Below are positions 46,726 to 55,195 of a stretch of 64,000 nt of DNA, in pieces. The stretch spans positions 720,501 through 784,500 of the forward strand of contig NZ_CP084910.1 in assembly GCF_020535245.1 (NCBI RefSeq), in the 5' to 3' direction. The position numbers and the translations under genes were made by a program. The notes under the pieces were generated by a model. That model was not told the origin of the DNA. It worked only from the letters and a program-made list of their open reading frames with translations, and did no database searches. Each line of letters begins with the position of its first letter. The first letter of the stretch is position 1. Source of the stretch: Asticcacaulis sp. AND118. GTDB lineage: Bacteria > Pseudomonadota > Alphaproteobacteria > Caulobacterales > Caulobacteraceae.

Positions 46726-47607
46726 ATGAAACCCTTCGTCTGGCTGTTCCTTCTGGCTTTCGCCTCCGCCCCTGCCACCGCGCAGGATAAACCCGTCACG
46801 CCGTCCTCCGTCCTTGAAGCCGCGCCAGCCACCGTATGGAAGGACATCCCGGCAGAAGACCTGATGGTCATGACCCTGGCCGACGGTTCCAAGGTCGTGG
46901 CGCAACTGGCGCCCGCCTTTGCGCCGGTGCATGTGGCCAATGTCCGCGCCTTTGCCCGCGCCAAGTGGTGGGATGGCGCCGCCATCATCCGCGCGCAGGA
47001 CAATTACGTGACGCAATGGGGCTGGCCCGATGAACCTGAGCCGAAATACCCGGACACGGTAAAGGCCGAGCCGCCCGCCGAATACGAACAACCTCTGTCG
47101 AAAAGCTTCCGCGCTGTGCCGTACCGCGACGTCTATGCGGCGCAGGTCGGCCATATCGACGGCTGGCCGGTGGCTTCCGATGGTAAGGTGCAGTGGCTGC
47201 CGCACTGTTACGGCATGATCGGCGTGGCGCGCGGACTTAATCCGGATACCGGTTCGGCCTCTCAGCTCTACACGCTGATCGGTCACGCGCCGCGTCACCT
47301 CGATCGCAATATCGCCATGGTCGGCCGCGTCGTGTCGGGCATGGAGAACCTCAGCACCCGCGCGCGCGGCACCGAAGCGCTGGGCTTTTACAAGACGGCG
47401 GAGGAACGCACGAAGATCGCTTCGGTGACGATCGCCTCCGATCTTCCGTCCAAAGAGCGTCCGGCCCTCCAGTATCTCGATACGCGCAGCCCGACCTTCG
47501 ACGCCTGGGTGAAAGCCCGCGCCAATCGTAAGGACGACTTCTTCGCTGTTCCGGCCGGAGCGGTGGATATTTGCAACGCTTTGCCCCCCATTCGTCAGAA
47601 ACCCTAA
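46726..47607 (+). CDS. Secreted cyclophilin-type peptidyl-prolyl isomerase
   Basis: About 293 aa from the ATG at 46726, giving a clean signal peptide (MKPFVWLFLLAFASAPATAQ); a GTG at 46693 is the alternative start. The cyclophilin fold is recognisable in PVHVANVRAFARAKWWDGAAIIRAQDN's pattern of helix plus the active-site strand and the later GMIGVARG and LIGHAPRHLDRNIAMVGRVV segments, but the catalytic Arg/Phe/Gln surroundings are divergent (IIRAQ, VTQWG). It may act as a periplasmic folding helper with reduced isomerase activity. Confidence 0.85.
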   Translation: MKPFVWLFLLAFASAPATAQDKPVTPSSVLEAAPATVWKDIPAEDLMVMTLADGSKVVAQLAPAFAPVHVANVRAFARAKWWDGAAIIRAQDNYVTQWGWPDEPEPKYPDTVKAEPPAEYEQPLSKSFRAVPYRDVYAAQVGHIDGWPVASDGKVQWLPHCYGMIGVARGLNPDTGSASQLYTLIGHAPRHLDRNIAMVGRVVSGMENLSTRARGTEALGFYKTAEERTKIASVTIASDLPSKERPALQYLDTRSPTFDAWVKARANRKDDFFAVPAGAVDICNALPPIRQKP

Positions 47608-47667
47608 AAAAGGGCTTTTGCGGTGGCCCCGCCCGTGCCAACACTGAAAAGGTTAACGGGTGGGAAT

Positions 47668-48471
47668 ATGGGTTTGTTCCGTAAAATTATCGGCGCGGTG
47701 CTGAGTCTGATGCTGCTGGTCAGCCAGCTCTACGTGCTGGGCGGCGCGCTGGACCAGCGTGAGCGCGCCGAGCGCCTTTCGCGCGACATCGCGCGGCTGG
47801 AGCCGGAAGTGGGGCAGTCGAAAGACTTCATCGCCCTGATGCAGACCCGCGACACGCCGGCCATCCGCGGTCAGGTCAATGCCGACTATATCGACGCCAA
47901 TTTCGACCTGATCATGGAGCGCGTTTACCTCTACCTGCCGCAGGAAGCGCCGCGCAATATCCAGCCCGTCGGCTATATGGTGCGTGAAATGAGCGGCAAG
48001 CGCTTCGTTTTCGTGGCGCTGGAATACGAGTTCTCCGACCGCTGGATCATCGCCACCATCACGGTCGAGCCGACGTCGGGCAAGCAGGCGGTCGCCGGCT
48101 TCAACATCAATACCTACACCTCGTCGTTGTTCGAGCGCACGCAGTTCCGTCTGGATGGGCAAAGCGTCGAGCACTACGCTCTGCTGGGGCTGGCGGTGAT
48201 CAATCTGATCTTCTGCGCCGTGACCCTGTTCATCTGCATCGCTGCGCCGCGTGTGCGCTGGCGCTTCGTGTGGATCGCCGTGATCCTGCTGGGCGTCGGG
48301 CTGATGAGCTTCAACTGGCTGGAAGGGCGCATGGCGCTCAACCTGCTCAGCGCCAATTTGCCGCCGTCGCGGTTCAGTCTGGCGCTGTATCAGCCGCTGA
48401 TCATCCTGCTGTCCATACCGCTGGGGGCTATCCTGTTCTGGATGAATTTCCGCAAGCTGACGCGGGCGTGA
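47668..48471 (+). CDS. Uncharacterised inner-membrane protein
   Basis: A 267-aa protein preceded by GGGTGGGA. An N-terminal helix (about 7-27) anchors a roughly 130-residue periplasmic domain, with three more hydrophobic helices in the last 100 residues (about 171-193, 199-217, 240-260). No family was recognised. It follows the cyclophilin by 60 bases on the same strand, so co-expression is possible. The domain order (one TM, extracytoplasmic domain, three TM) resembles sensor-like or envelope-maintenance proteins, but nothing more specific can be supported. Confidence 0.82.
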   Translation: MGLFRKIIGAVLSLMLLVSQLYVLGGALDQRERAERLSRDIARLEPEVGQSKDFIALMQTRDTPAIRGQVNADYIDANFDLIMERVYLYLPQEAPRNIQPVGYMVREMSGKRFVFVALEYEFSDRWIIATITVEPTSGKQAVAGFNINTYTSSLFERTQFRLDGQSVEHYALLGLAVINLIFCAVTLFICIAAPRVRWRFVWIAVILLGVGLMSFNWLEGRMALNLLSANLPPSRFSLALYQPLIILLSIPLGAILFWMNFRKLTRA

Positions 48472-48625
48472 CCGCAGTCTTTTGGGGCTGTGCGATAAAG
48501 GCCACGGCCAGCGGAAAAGCGGCGGACTCGCCTCTCAGGCGCGTAATGCCCTCTGGCCATGTCTCTCCGCCCGTGTAAATTTCCCCGGTAAATAGACAAG
48601 ACTTTTTCCGGTGTGGGGACAGATA

Positions 48626-49333
48626 ATGGAAAAAGAGTGGGGCGGGCTTTCACAAAAGCTTCAAATATTTCGCGCGCATTTTCTGCATATCTGCGTGTTC
48701 GCGCTAATATTCGAACTTTTGTATCTGTGGGCCTATTTCGCATCGGCGCGGCTGAATTTCATATCCTTCCTGTCGCTTTACGATATTGGCCTGAACTATA
48801 TCTATTTTCTGTGCCTGACCCTGTTGGTGGCGGTCCTCAGCCATGCTTTCCTGTTCGCCAAAATCAAGGCTCCGGAGGCGGAAGGCGTCAAGCGTAAGGG
48901 CGGCGCGCACGTCTATATCTATGCCGCGCTGGCCATTGGGGTTGCGGGCGGCGTGTCCGCATTGAAATGGCTGGCGGTGCAGCAGAACAGTTCGGTCGAC
49001 CGGGTGGCGGCGGACCTTTTGTCCAAATATGTCGTCATTCTGGAAGCGCCGGTGGTGATGGCCGTGTTGTTCTCGCTGGGCTTCATCCTGTTGGTGATCT
49101 GGCTGATCGAGTCGCGGAAAATCCTCAACGGCACCTACCGCGACGCCATTTCCGCCTTTATCGCCTTCCTGCTGATCCTGACGCCGCTGGCGGGCCTGAG
49201 CTACGGTTTTTCAAAGCGCGTCTGGTGGCTGATCTCGGAAACCGACGGCGCGGCCATGGAATACTGGGCCGGGTCGCAATACGTCATTTCTTACCGCGAA
49301 GGCCGGTTGAGCTTGCAGCCTGAAGGCCGTTGA
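48626..49333 (+). CDS. Uncharacterised multi-helix membrane protein
   Basis: A 235-aa protein; the ATG at 48626 is preceded by GGGGAC, and a GTG five codons earlier is possible. Five hydrophobic segments are visible (about 20-45, 55-80, 95-115, 140-160, 175-195), then a soluble tail ending SLQPEGR. No family was recognised. It marks the last GC-rich gene before the AT-richer island with pseudogenes. Confidence 0.78.
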   Translation: MEKEWGGLSQKLQIFRAHFLHICVFALIFELLYLWAYFASARLNFISFLSLYDIGLNYIYFLCLTLLVAVLSHAFLFAKIKAPEAEGVKRKGGAHVYIYAALAIGVAGGVSALKWLAVQQNSSVDRVAADLLSKYVVILEAPVVMAVLFSLGFILLVIWLIESRKILNGTYRDAISAFIAFLLILTPLAGLSYGFSKRVWWLISETDGAAMEYWAGSQYVISYREGRLSLQPEGR

Positions 49334-49366
49334 AGGCGATCTCGAACGGGCTTATTACGGCTCGTT

Positions 49367-49462
49367 ATGAAAGCGAGCATTGCCCCCAGAGCGTTTGACG
49401 TCGAAAAAGCCCTGGACACACTCCTCCGCGTCTTCTGGCGCAAAACGGCATATGGACTATAG
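49367..49462 (+). pseudogene. Fragment of a TetR-family regulator (N-terminus only)
   Basis: Thirty-one codons that read as the start of a TetR DNA-binding domain: PRAFDVEKALDTLLRVFWRK corresponds to the usual RAFD..EAL..AL.VFWRKGY, after which a TAG stop appears and the helix-turn-helix is lost. No continuation was found in other frames with confidence. Interpreted as a decayed gene remnant. Confidence 0.6.
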
Positions 49463-49501
49463 TGGATAAATTCTCCCTGTCGGCCATGTCAATTGTGGCT
49501 C

Positions 49502-49706
49502 ATGGATATGAAAAGGATTGTTGGGCAAAATGTGCAAAGGTATCGCCTTTCGGCGGGCCTGACCCAAGAACAACTCCCAATTAACGGGATTTGGCTAAAA
49601 CTATCTAAGCGGCCTTGAGCGTGGGCAACGCAATCCGACGGTGGTGACACTCTTTGAAATTTCCCAAGCGCTAAATGTCACCCCTGCTGATCTCGTCAGC
49701 CAATAA
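49502..49706 (+). pseudogene. Broken Xre-family (HTH_3) transcriptional regulator
   Basis: The frame starting at 49502 gives the first helix-turn-helix part (NVQRYRLSAGLTQEQ). One extra base then shifts to the +1 frame, where NYLSGLERGQRNPTVVTLFE continues to SQALNVTPADLVSQ and a stop at 49704-49706. In that frame a TAA also falls at the position of the usual Arg before NYLSGLERG. With one frameshift and one nonsense codon the whole 68-residue HTH_3 domain is restored, so this is a recent pseudogene, or less likely a sequencing error. It is too disrupted for ORF callers. Confidence 0.8.
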
Positions 49707-49818
49707 ATTAGCGTTGCCAACCACTCCGCACTCTCACTTCAGTAGCCCTTCATCTAAAATGCCCGTTTAAATTCCAATAAACGGTGATATGCAGATTTGC
49801 GTCTCTAGGGAGATTCCA

Positions 49819-50307
49819 ATGAAGTCTGTTGTAGTTGGTCTTGTCGGCTCCTTGGTCGCTGGTTGTGCGATGGCTGAACCATTGGCCTCATGCGGTGATG
49901 AAAAAGGCATGGCCTATTACGTCACAGCAGGGAGAGTGACTCCTGACGCTGGCGGATGGCAAGAAGACGCTATAACGGGTGGAAGTGTCACACTGGACTT
50001 CTCAGCCGCCAACGGTCTTGATGTTCTGTTTTATGATGCCAAAAAGACCATCCAATCCGCAAAGGGGGGTGGTGCGGAGGTCAAGCCAATTGCACTTGGC
50101 GAGAAAAATATCTCGGTCCTAGTAAGCTACAAAGGCAATACGGCTGAGATTTATGATTTTTACGAGAATGATCTTGGCATTCAGGAATTTGCACATTTGG
50201 TTTTGAAGCCAGCTAATACACTCGTTCCGAAAGCGGCTGTATACGTAGGGCAATGCAAATTTTTTGATCTCACATTGTTGAACAATTATCTGAACAAAAA
50301 CAAATGA
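49819..50307 (+). CDS. Uncharacterised exported protein
   Basis: About 162 aa from the ATG at 49819, which follows AGGGAG; an in-frame ATG ten codons upstream lacks this. A signal peptide (about 1-21, ending MAEP) precedes a beta-rich mature domain with two Cys (near 27 and 148) that may form a disulfide. Codon use and base composition are clearly more AT-rich than the surrounding genes, indicating horizontal acquisition. No family recognised. It overlaps the next gene by four bases. Confidence 0.72.
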   Translation: MKSVVVGLVGSLVAGCAMAEPLASCGDEKGMAYYVTAGRVTPDAGGWQEDAITGGSVTLDFSAANGLDVLFYDAKKTIQSAKGGGAEVKPIALGEKNISVLVSYKGNTAEIYDFYENDLGIQEFAHLVLKPANTLVPKAAVYVGQCKFFDLTLLNNYLNKNK

Positions 50308-50594
50308 AGCGTGGTCGCTCGCTTATCCTATTAGCTTGTCTATGTTTAATCGCCTGTAGTCGTGATGATAAAGGACCCGATCAATGGGATGCTTTTGTAT
50401 ATCCGGATATAGACAACATGGATCGCCACGAAGAGTACAAGGGATTTAAGACCTTTGAGCTCTGCCAACAGGCGGCTGTCGATCGTATTAGATTGCTAAG
50501 TAATCCCGAAAACGCCGACTATGAGTGTGGCTATAGATGTAAGCCGAGGCCCGATATGGGCGGTCTGACTATTTGCAAAGAGACACGAAAATAG
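50304..50594 (+). CDS. Small putative lipoprotein
   Basis: A 96-aa protein with a lipoprotein signal peptide: hydrophobic segment then LIAC lipobox, putting the lipidated Cys at about residue 18. The mature part is short and charged, with four Cys in its second half (ELCQQAA, YECGYRCKP, ICKE). Its ATG overlaps the stop of the upstream exported protein, so the two form an exported pair with the same low GC content. Function unknown. Confidence 0.75.
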   Translation: MKRGRSLILLACLCLIACSRDDKGPDQWDAFVYPDIDNMDRHEEYKGFKTFELCQQAAVDRIRLLSNPENADYECGYRCKPRPDMGGLTICKETRK

Positions 50595-50711
50595 CGGTTA
50601 GCTCTGTTGTGGCTCGGACAGCTAGAACAAGCGATGCTAGGGCAACAATTCACCCTAATCTCACTAAATTTAAGGCATTAATTTTACTGAAAAAGTTCTC
50701 AAAAAGAGAAA

Positions 50712-50787
50712 TGGTGCCGCTTAGGTGACTCGAACACCTGACCCCCTCATTACGAATGAGGTGCTCTACCGGCTGAGCTAAAGCGGC
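50712..50787 (-). tRNA. tRNA-Thr (anticodon CGT)
   Basis: A 76-nt cloverleaf with encoded CCA: acceptor GCCGCTT pairs with AAGCGGC, anticodon stem CCTCA/TGAGG encloses TTCGTAA giving anticodon CGT (reads ACG), and the T arm has GTGTTCGAGTCAC. Its 3' end faces the AT-richer island at 49334-50711, the usual geometry for integrase attachment. Confidence 0.96.
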
Positions 50788-50886
50788 ACTTTGATGCAGG
50801 CGCATAATCGCCCGCCCCGGTTCGGAGAGCGCTGTTTACAGGCTCCCATACCAGTTTGGCAAGGGCTCCGCGGCCTGACTGTGCAA

Positions 50887-52434
50887 TTATTTTGTGGGTT
50901 TTGCCTTGCGGGTGCGCGGCTTGGGCGTCGGGGCCACGGTTTCGGCCTCGTCCAGGTCGTGTCCGGCAATGGCGGCGTCGTACCCGTCGGGACTGAGGGC
51001 CAGATTGTCGGGCAGGGGCGCGGGCGCGGTCTTCTTCTGCGCCGCCTTGACGAAGGGCATGGACGGTACGTAGCGCGTCGGCATGTCGGGCACGTCGGGC
51101 AGGCACTTGTCCGCGCGTTCGTGGCGCGGGTGGGCCAGCGCGCCGGTTTCGGCATAGGCCAGCACCAGCGCCGTCCAGTCCGACGGCGTGTAGGTAAACG
51201 CCTTGCCTTCCGGATCGAGGTCGGACCAGTCGGGCTCGGCCTTGGCCAGAGACGCCTTGGCGACCCAACCGCGTGCGCCGTCCACGTCCTGAACGGCCAG
51301 CGCCGCCTTGGCCATCAGGCCGCACAGGCGGCGCGTCAGGCGTTCGTCGCTCAGTTCGTCTTCAAGCGCCGCCGTGGCGCGCTCGATATCGGCGCGCACG
51401 CCGCTGAGCACGGCCCGTTCGACCTCCAGCAGGCGGCTTTCGCGGTGCTGCGGGTTGCGGTCGATCAGCCCTTGCAGGCGGCGGGCGCGGTCCTTGGGCG
51501 TCTCGTCATTGACCAGATCGCGGTAGGCCAGCCAGATGGCGGGGTGCGGTTGGGCGGCGTAGGCGGCTTCCAGCACGTCTTCGGCGCGGCCCAGCTTGTT
51601 ATGGGCGGCCAGAAGCCGCGCGGCGATGACGGCGCCGGGGGCGAACATGGGCTGGAGCTTGGCGGCGCGCACGGCGTAGTCGAGCGCCTGTTCACGGATC
51701 TGCGCTTCCGGGGCGGTCTCCAGACGGGCGGCGGAGGCCGCCATCAGGGCGGCGCGGGCGCGTTCGGCGAAGATCGGCGAGACCAGCTTGCGGTTCAGCG
51801 CGCCTTCGACCAGGTCGAGGGCTTCGGCCCATTCGCCGGCGGTCGACCGGGCTTCGAACAGGGTCTTGAAGGCCCACATGGCGGGCTTGGGCTGGTTATA
51901 GCCTTCGGCGGCGAGGCGGATGGCCTCGGCGCGGTCGCCTTCGGAAATGGCGAGGTTCATCAGGCCGCGCAGGCCGGCCAGCTTCAGTTCCGGCACGGTC
52001 AGCATGGCCGAATAAGCGGCGCGGGTGGCGGCCGGGTCGTTAGCGGTGTCGGCGGCCAGCGCGTTGAGGATGCGCACCAGGGCAACATTGTCGTGCAGGT
52101 CGACGGCCTTCACGGCGTGGCGGCGGGCTTCGGCTCCGTCACCGGAGGCCACGGCGATAAAACCGCGCGTCAGGGTCTCTTCGCCCTGACGGCGGCGGGC
52201 GGCGGCGCGCTGACGTTCGGCGCGTTGAGGCGCGCGCGACATCCACAGGACGAGGTTCCAGAAACAGACGGCGGCGAAGGCAAGAAAGCCGACGGCGATG
52301 ACCGCGGCGGCGGCCGGGGTGTCGATGCGATAGCCAAGCCAGACCAGCGTGGCCGTGCCGGGGTCGCCCGCGACGGCGAAGGCGACGGCGATAAGGATGA
52401 GGACGCCGAGGAAGATCAGGAGGGTGCGGATCAC
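50887..52434 (-). CDS. HemY-N-type TPR membrane protein
   Basis: About 515 aa starting at a GTG whose last bases overlap the mitofilin-like gene stop (GTGA). Two N-terminal transmembrane helices (about 3-21 and 40-61) form the HemY_N domain, followed by a long TPR-type helical region and a Pro/Lys-rich tail. In alphaproteobacteria this protein (Orf52) is encoded with the mitofilin homologue and heme genes. It is distinct from protoporphyrinogen oxidase HemY of Gram-positives. A role in inner-membrane organisation or heme-complex assembly is inferred from context. Confidence 0.88.
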   Translation of the reverse strand: MIRTLLIFLGVLILIAVAFAVAGDPGTATLVWLGYRIDTPAAAAVIAVGFLAFAAVCFWNLVLWMSRAPQRAERQRAAARRRQGEETLTRGFIAVASGDGAEARRHAVKAVDLHDNVALVRILNALAADTANDPAATRAAYSAMLTVPELKLAGLRGLMNLAISEGDRAEAIRLAAEGYNQPKPAMWAFKTLFEARSTAGEWAEALDLVEGALNRKLVSPIFAERARAALMAASAARLETAPEAQIREQALDYAVRAAKLQPMFAPGAVIAARLLAAHNKLGRAEDVLEAAYAAQPHPAIWLAYRDLVNDETPKDRARRLQGLIDRNPQHRESRLLEVERAVLSGVRADIERATAALEDELSDERLTRRLCGLMAKAALAVQDVDGARGWVAKASLAKAEPDWSDLDPEGKAFTYTPSDWTALVLAYAETGALAHPRHERADKCLPDVPDMPTRYVPSMPFVKAAQKKTAPAPLPDNLALSPDGYDAAIAGHDLDEAETVAPTPKPRTRKAKPTK

Positions 52435-53426
52435 AGGCCCATCTCCGGACGGCCGGTCTCCGGCTGAATCGTGATGCCAGCGCCCACGTTGACGCCACCG
52501 GTGGCCAAATCTGCGCCATTGGCCGTGCTGTAATTGGCCTGGCTGAGGCGGCTCAGGGCGTCGACCGTGATGCGGCGGGTGGTGGTGTCGACCAGCACGC
52601 GGTTGCGCGCGTCGGTCAGCCACGGCTTGAGCGCGGTTTGCGCGGTAGTGGGCAGGGTGGCCAGCATGCTCAGCGCGCCGTTGAGGTCGCCTTCGTCGAG
52701 ACGGCCTTGCGCCTGTAGCAACAGGGCGTCGGGGCCGCGCGCGGCGCTATCGACGCGGCGGATGCTGATCAGGCTGCCCAATGCGTTCGACAGGCGCGAC
52801 AGAAAGCTGTCGTCGGTTTTGGCGCCGGCGGCGGTGCGGGCCTTGGCGGCAAATTCGGGGAAGCTGAGCGCCAGAGCGATCTCGCTGGGGACGCCCTTTT
52901 GCGCCAGCGGACGCAGAGGTGCGACCAGCGCCGTGTCGGTCAGGCTCTTCTCGACGTCGGCCAGTTCGGACAGGAAAGGCTGAGACCCCTTGGCCGCCTG
53001 TTGCAAACCGGAGGCCGAAGTCGCTGCGGCGGCGGCCTGAATCAGCAGGCGCTGATTGGCTTCGAGGCGATCGAGGCGGGCGCTGAGGCGCGACAGGGCG
53101 ACGGGATCAGAAGCGTAGCCCTGACCTTGCGGGGTTTCGACGGCGGCTTGCGCCTGACGCACACGCAGCGCGTTCAGTTCGGCGGTCAGGCGGGCGATTT
53201 CGGAGTCTTTTTCGCTGTCGGCGGAAATGGCGGCGGCGCTCGGCAGCGCGCCGACAAAGCTTTTCTGCGCCGCCTCTTTCATCAGGCCGTAACCCAGCAC
53301 GCCCAGCGCCAGCACGACGAATACGATAGGGAAGGCGAAGGCGATGATCAGCGGACCGCGCCCCCAGCGGGCCTTTTCCGGTTCTGCCGCGGCAGGGATC
53401 GGGTTCGGGGCGAAGTCGTCGGTCAT
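52431..53426 (-). CDS. Mitofilin (Mic60)-like membrane protein
   Basis: A 331-aa protein: a short Pro-rich cytosolic N-terminus, one transmembrane helix (about 27-49), a coiled coil (about 72-140) and the C-terminal mitofilin domain, whose ALSFPEFAAKA and ALLLQAQGRLDEGDLNGALSMLA segments are characteristic. Alphaproteobacterial relatives are homologues of mitochondrial Mic60 and shape intracytoplasmic membranes in some species; the gene neighbourhood hemC-hemD-mitofilin-hemY is conserved (family knowledge). It overlaps the downstream gene by four bases, and hemD ends 15 bases upstream of its start. Confidence 0.85.
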   Translation of the reverse strand: MTDDFAPNPIPAAAEPEKARWGRGPLIIAFAFPIVFVVLALGVLGYGLMKEAAQKSFVGALPSAAAISADSEKDSEIARLTAELNALRVRQAQAAVETPQGQGYASDPVALSRLSARLDRLEANQRLLIQAAAAATSASGLQQAAKGSQPFLSELADVEKSLTDTALVAPLRPLAQKGVPSEIALALSFPEFAAKARTAAGAKTDDSFLSRLSNALGSLISIRRVDSAARGPDALLLQAQGRLDEGDLNGALSMLATLPTTAQTALKPWLTDARNRVLVDTTTRRITVDALSRLSQANYSTANGADLATGGVNVGAGITIQPETGRPEMGL

Positions 53427-53440
53427 GTCGGTCCGTTAAG

Positions 53441-54124
53441 TTAAAGCCGCGCGAGCAGGGCCTCTTCGTCCGGAGAAGCCGCCACCTCTATGTTTAGGCC
53501 CGCAGAGGGTAAATTTCCAGTGAAATTGAGGTGTTCACGCAACCGCTGGGCGGTAGCCTCCGATATGCAGATGACCGTGGCCTCGGACGCCGTCAGGTAG
53601 GGGGCGCAGGCTTCGGCGGCGCGCGGCGAATGCAGCAGGACGTGGGTGATGTCGTTGAGGCGTACGCGGGCTTCGGGGGCGTCGCGCCCGACCGTCCGGT
53701 AGTAGATCGCCGGGGTGATGTCGAGGCTGGACAGGGCGCGCATCAGGTCCTGCGCCGGGATTTCCGGTCGCAGGTAAAGGATGGGGCCTTCGGGGCCTAT
53801 GGCGCGCAGGAGGGCGATCAGGTCCTTGGCGTCGCCGGCCGCACTGTGGACCCTGGTGAAGCCGGCTTGGCGCGCAGCGTCCGCCGTGGCGTCGCCGACG
53901 GCCCAGACGCTCTGATGCCGGCTGACGTGCTGGGTAGTGAAGGAACTGAGCCCGTTGATCGAGGTGGCGATGATGTGGTCGTAGCGCGCCGCGTCGATGG
54001 CGGGAGTAAGGTTTTCGACGGCCAGCAACGGATCGACCAGCGTTTCGAACCCGCGCTCGCGCACCCGCGCAGCGGTGGCTTCGGCTTGCGGCTGGGTGCG
54101 GGTAATCCATATTAATTCGCTCAC
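53441..54124 (-). CDS. hemD: Uroporphyrinogen-III synthase
   Basis: About 227 aa from a GTG at 54124 that has GAGGT six bases upstream; a TTG nine codons earlier is the alternative. The bilobed HemD pattern is visible: TRTQPQAEATA at the N-terminus, ATSINGL near residue 54 and the second-lobe HVLLHSPRAAEA near 160. It closes hydroxymethylbilane to uroporphyrinogen III. HemD is weakly conserved, but the position after hemC supports the call. Confidence 0.9.
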   Translation of the reverse strand: MSELIWITRTQPQAEATAARVRERGFETLVDPLLAVENLTPAIDAARYDHIIATSINGLSSFTTQHVSRHQSVWAVGDATADAARQAGFTRVHSAAGDAKDLIALLRAIGPEGPILYLRPEIPAQDLMRALSSLDITPAIYYRTVGRDAPEARVRLNDITHVLLHSPRAAEACAPYLTASEATVICISEATAQRLREHLNFTGNLPSAGLNIEVAASPDEEALLARL

Positions 54125-54234
54125 GGCTACCTCACTGCGTTCGGGCCCCAATATCTAAGAAAACCGGGGGGGTGCGGCGCAGGGGCACCGACGCCCAGTC
54201 GGGCGCTTTTTTCTACAGTGAAAAAGCTAAAAAT

Positions 54235-55179
54235 TTAGCCCATATACTGGATCAGTTGATCGCCCGCCTCGTCGCGGATCGATTGCCCCAGCCGCAGGCC
54301 CAGCGCGCGGGCGGTGTCCGGTGTCGGCGAAGCGAGGCTTTCGCGACGCTGCCAGCGGGTCCTGCCGTCGGCGGTCAGGGCTTCGACGAACAGGGTCAGG
54401 GTATCGTCTTCGATTTTGGCGTAGGCGCCGACCGCCGTGCGGCACGAGGCTTCGAGGGATTCCAGCGCGCCGCGTTCGGCCGAAATTTGCAGATGGGTTT
54501 GCGGGTGGTGCAGGCGTCTGATCCACTCCTGATCGAGATCCGCCGTGCGGCATTGCACCGCCAGCGCGCCCTGACCGGGGGCGCAGGGGAACAGGTCGGG
54601 GTCGATATAGGACTTGATATGGGCCTCAAGGCCCATGCGCTTCAGCCCCGCGGCGGCGAGAAGGATCGCGTCGCAATGCCCGGCCTCCAGCTTCGACAGG
54701 CGCGTATCGACATTGCCGCGCAGCATGACGACCTCAAGGTCCGGACGGACGGCCAGCGCCTGCGCCTGACGCCGCAGCGAAGCGGTGCCGAGTTTGGCCC
54801 CCTGCGGCAGGTCTTCGAAGCTGCGATACTTGACTGAGACGAAGGCGTCGCGCGGGTCTTCGCGTACGGGGAAGGCGCACAGGCTGAGGCCGGGGATTTC
54901 CTGGGCCGGCATGTCTTTCAGCGAGTGCACGGCGACATCGACTTCGCCGTTGAGCAGGGCGTCCTCGATCTCCTTGGTGAAAAGCTGCTTGCCGCCGGCC
55001 TCGATCAGACGGCGGTCCTGAATACGGTCGCCCTGCGTGGTGATGATGACCAGCGGCGCGATCTCATGCGACAGGGCGGGGTCGTGGCCGAGGGCGGCGA
55101 CGATCTGGCGCTGAACCCAGCCGCATTGCGTGGTGGCCAGCCGCGAGCCGCGCGTACCGATTTTCAGAAGTGCCGTCAT
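54235..55179 (-). CDS. hemC: Porphobilinogen deaminase (hydroxymethylbilane synthase)
   Basis: A 314-aa enzyme polymerising four porphobilinogens. It shows LKIGTRGSRLATTQ at the start, the catalytic Asp in VHSLKDMPA near residue 86, the substrate-binding GTASLRRQAQ, and the dipyrromethane-cofactor Cys in LEASCRTAVGA near residue 245. It lies upstream of hemD, separated by 110 bases on the minus strand. Its start faces two palindromic repeats and the divergent tsaD. Confidence 0.97.
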   Translation of the reverse strand: MTALLKIGTRGSRLATTQCGWVQRQIVAALGHDPALSHEIAPLVIITTQGDRIQDRRLIEAGGKQLFTKEIEDALLNGEVDVAVHSLKDMPAQEIPGLSLCAFPVREDPRDAFVSVKYRSFEDLPQGAKLGTASLRRQAQALAVRPDLEVVMLRGNVDTRLSKLEAGHCDAILLAAAGLKRMGLEAHIKSYIDPDLFPCAPGQGALAVQCRTADLDQEWIRRLHHPQTHLQISAERGALESLEASCRTAVGAYAKIEDDTLTLFVEALTADGRTRWQRRESLASPTPDTARALGLRLGQSIRDEAGDQLIQYMG

Positions 55180-55195
55180 GAGCTTTCCAAACTTT

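Noticed and set aside
49463-49560. Continuation of the TetR fragment in another frame
   Set aside because: A possible SLSAMS-like stretch exists, but the match is too weak to extend the pseudogene.
51000-52467. Long plus-strand open frame over the HemY-N gene
   Set aside because: It is Gly/Arg/Val-rich antisense sequence without motifs, opposite a well-supported gene.
54191-54215. Plus-strand terminator between hemC and hemD
   Set aside because: The 5-bp stem CGCCC/GGGCG followed by T6 is on the strand opposite to both genes, and the stem is too short to claim.
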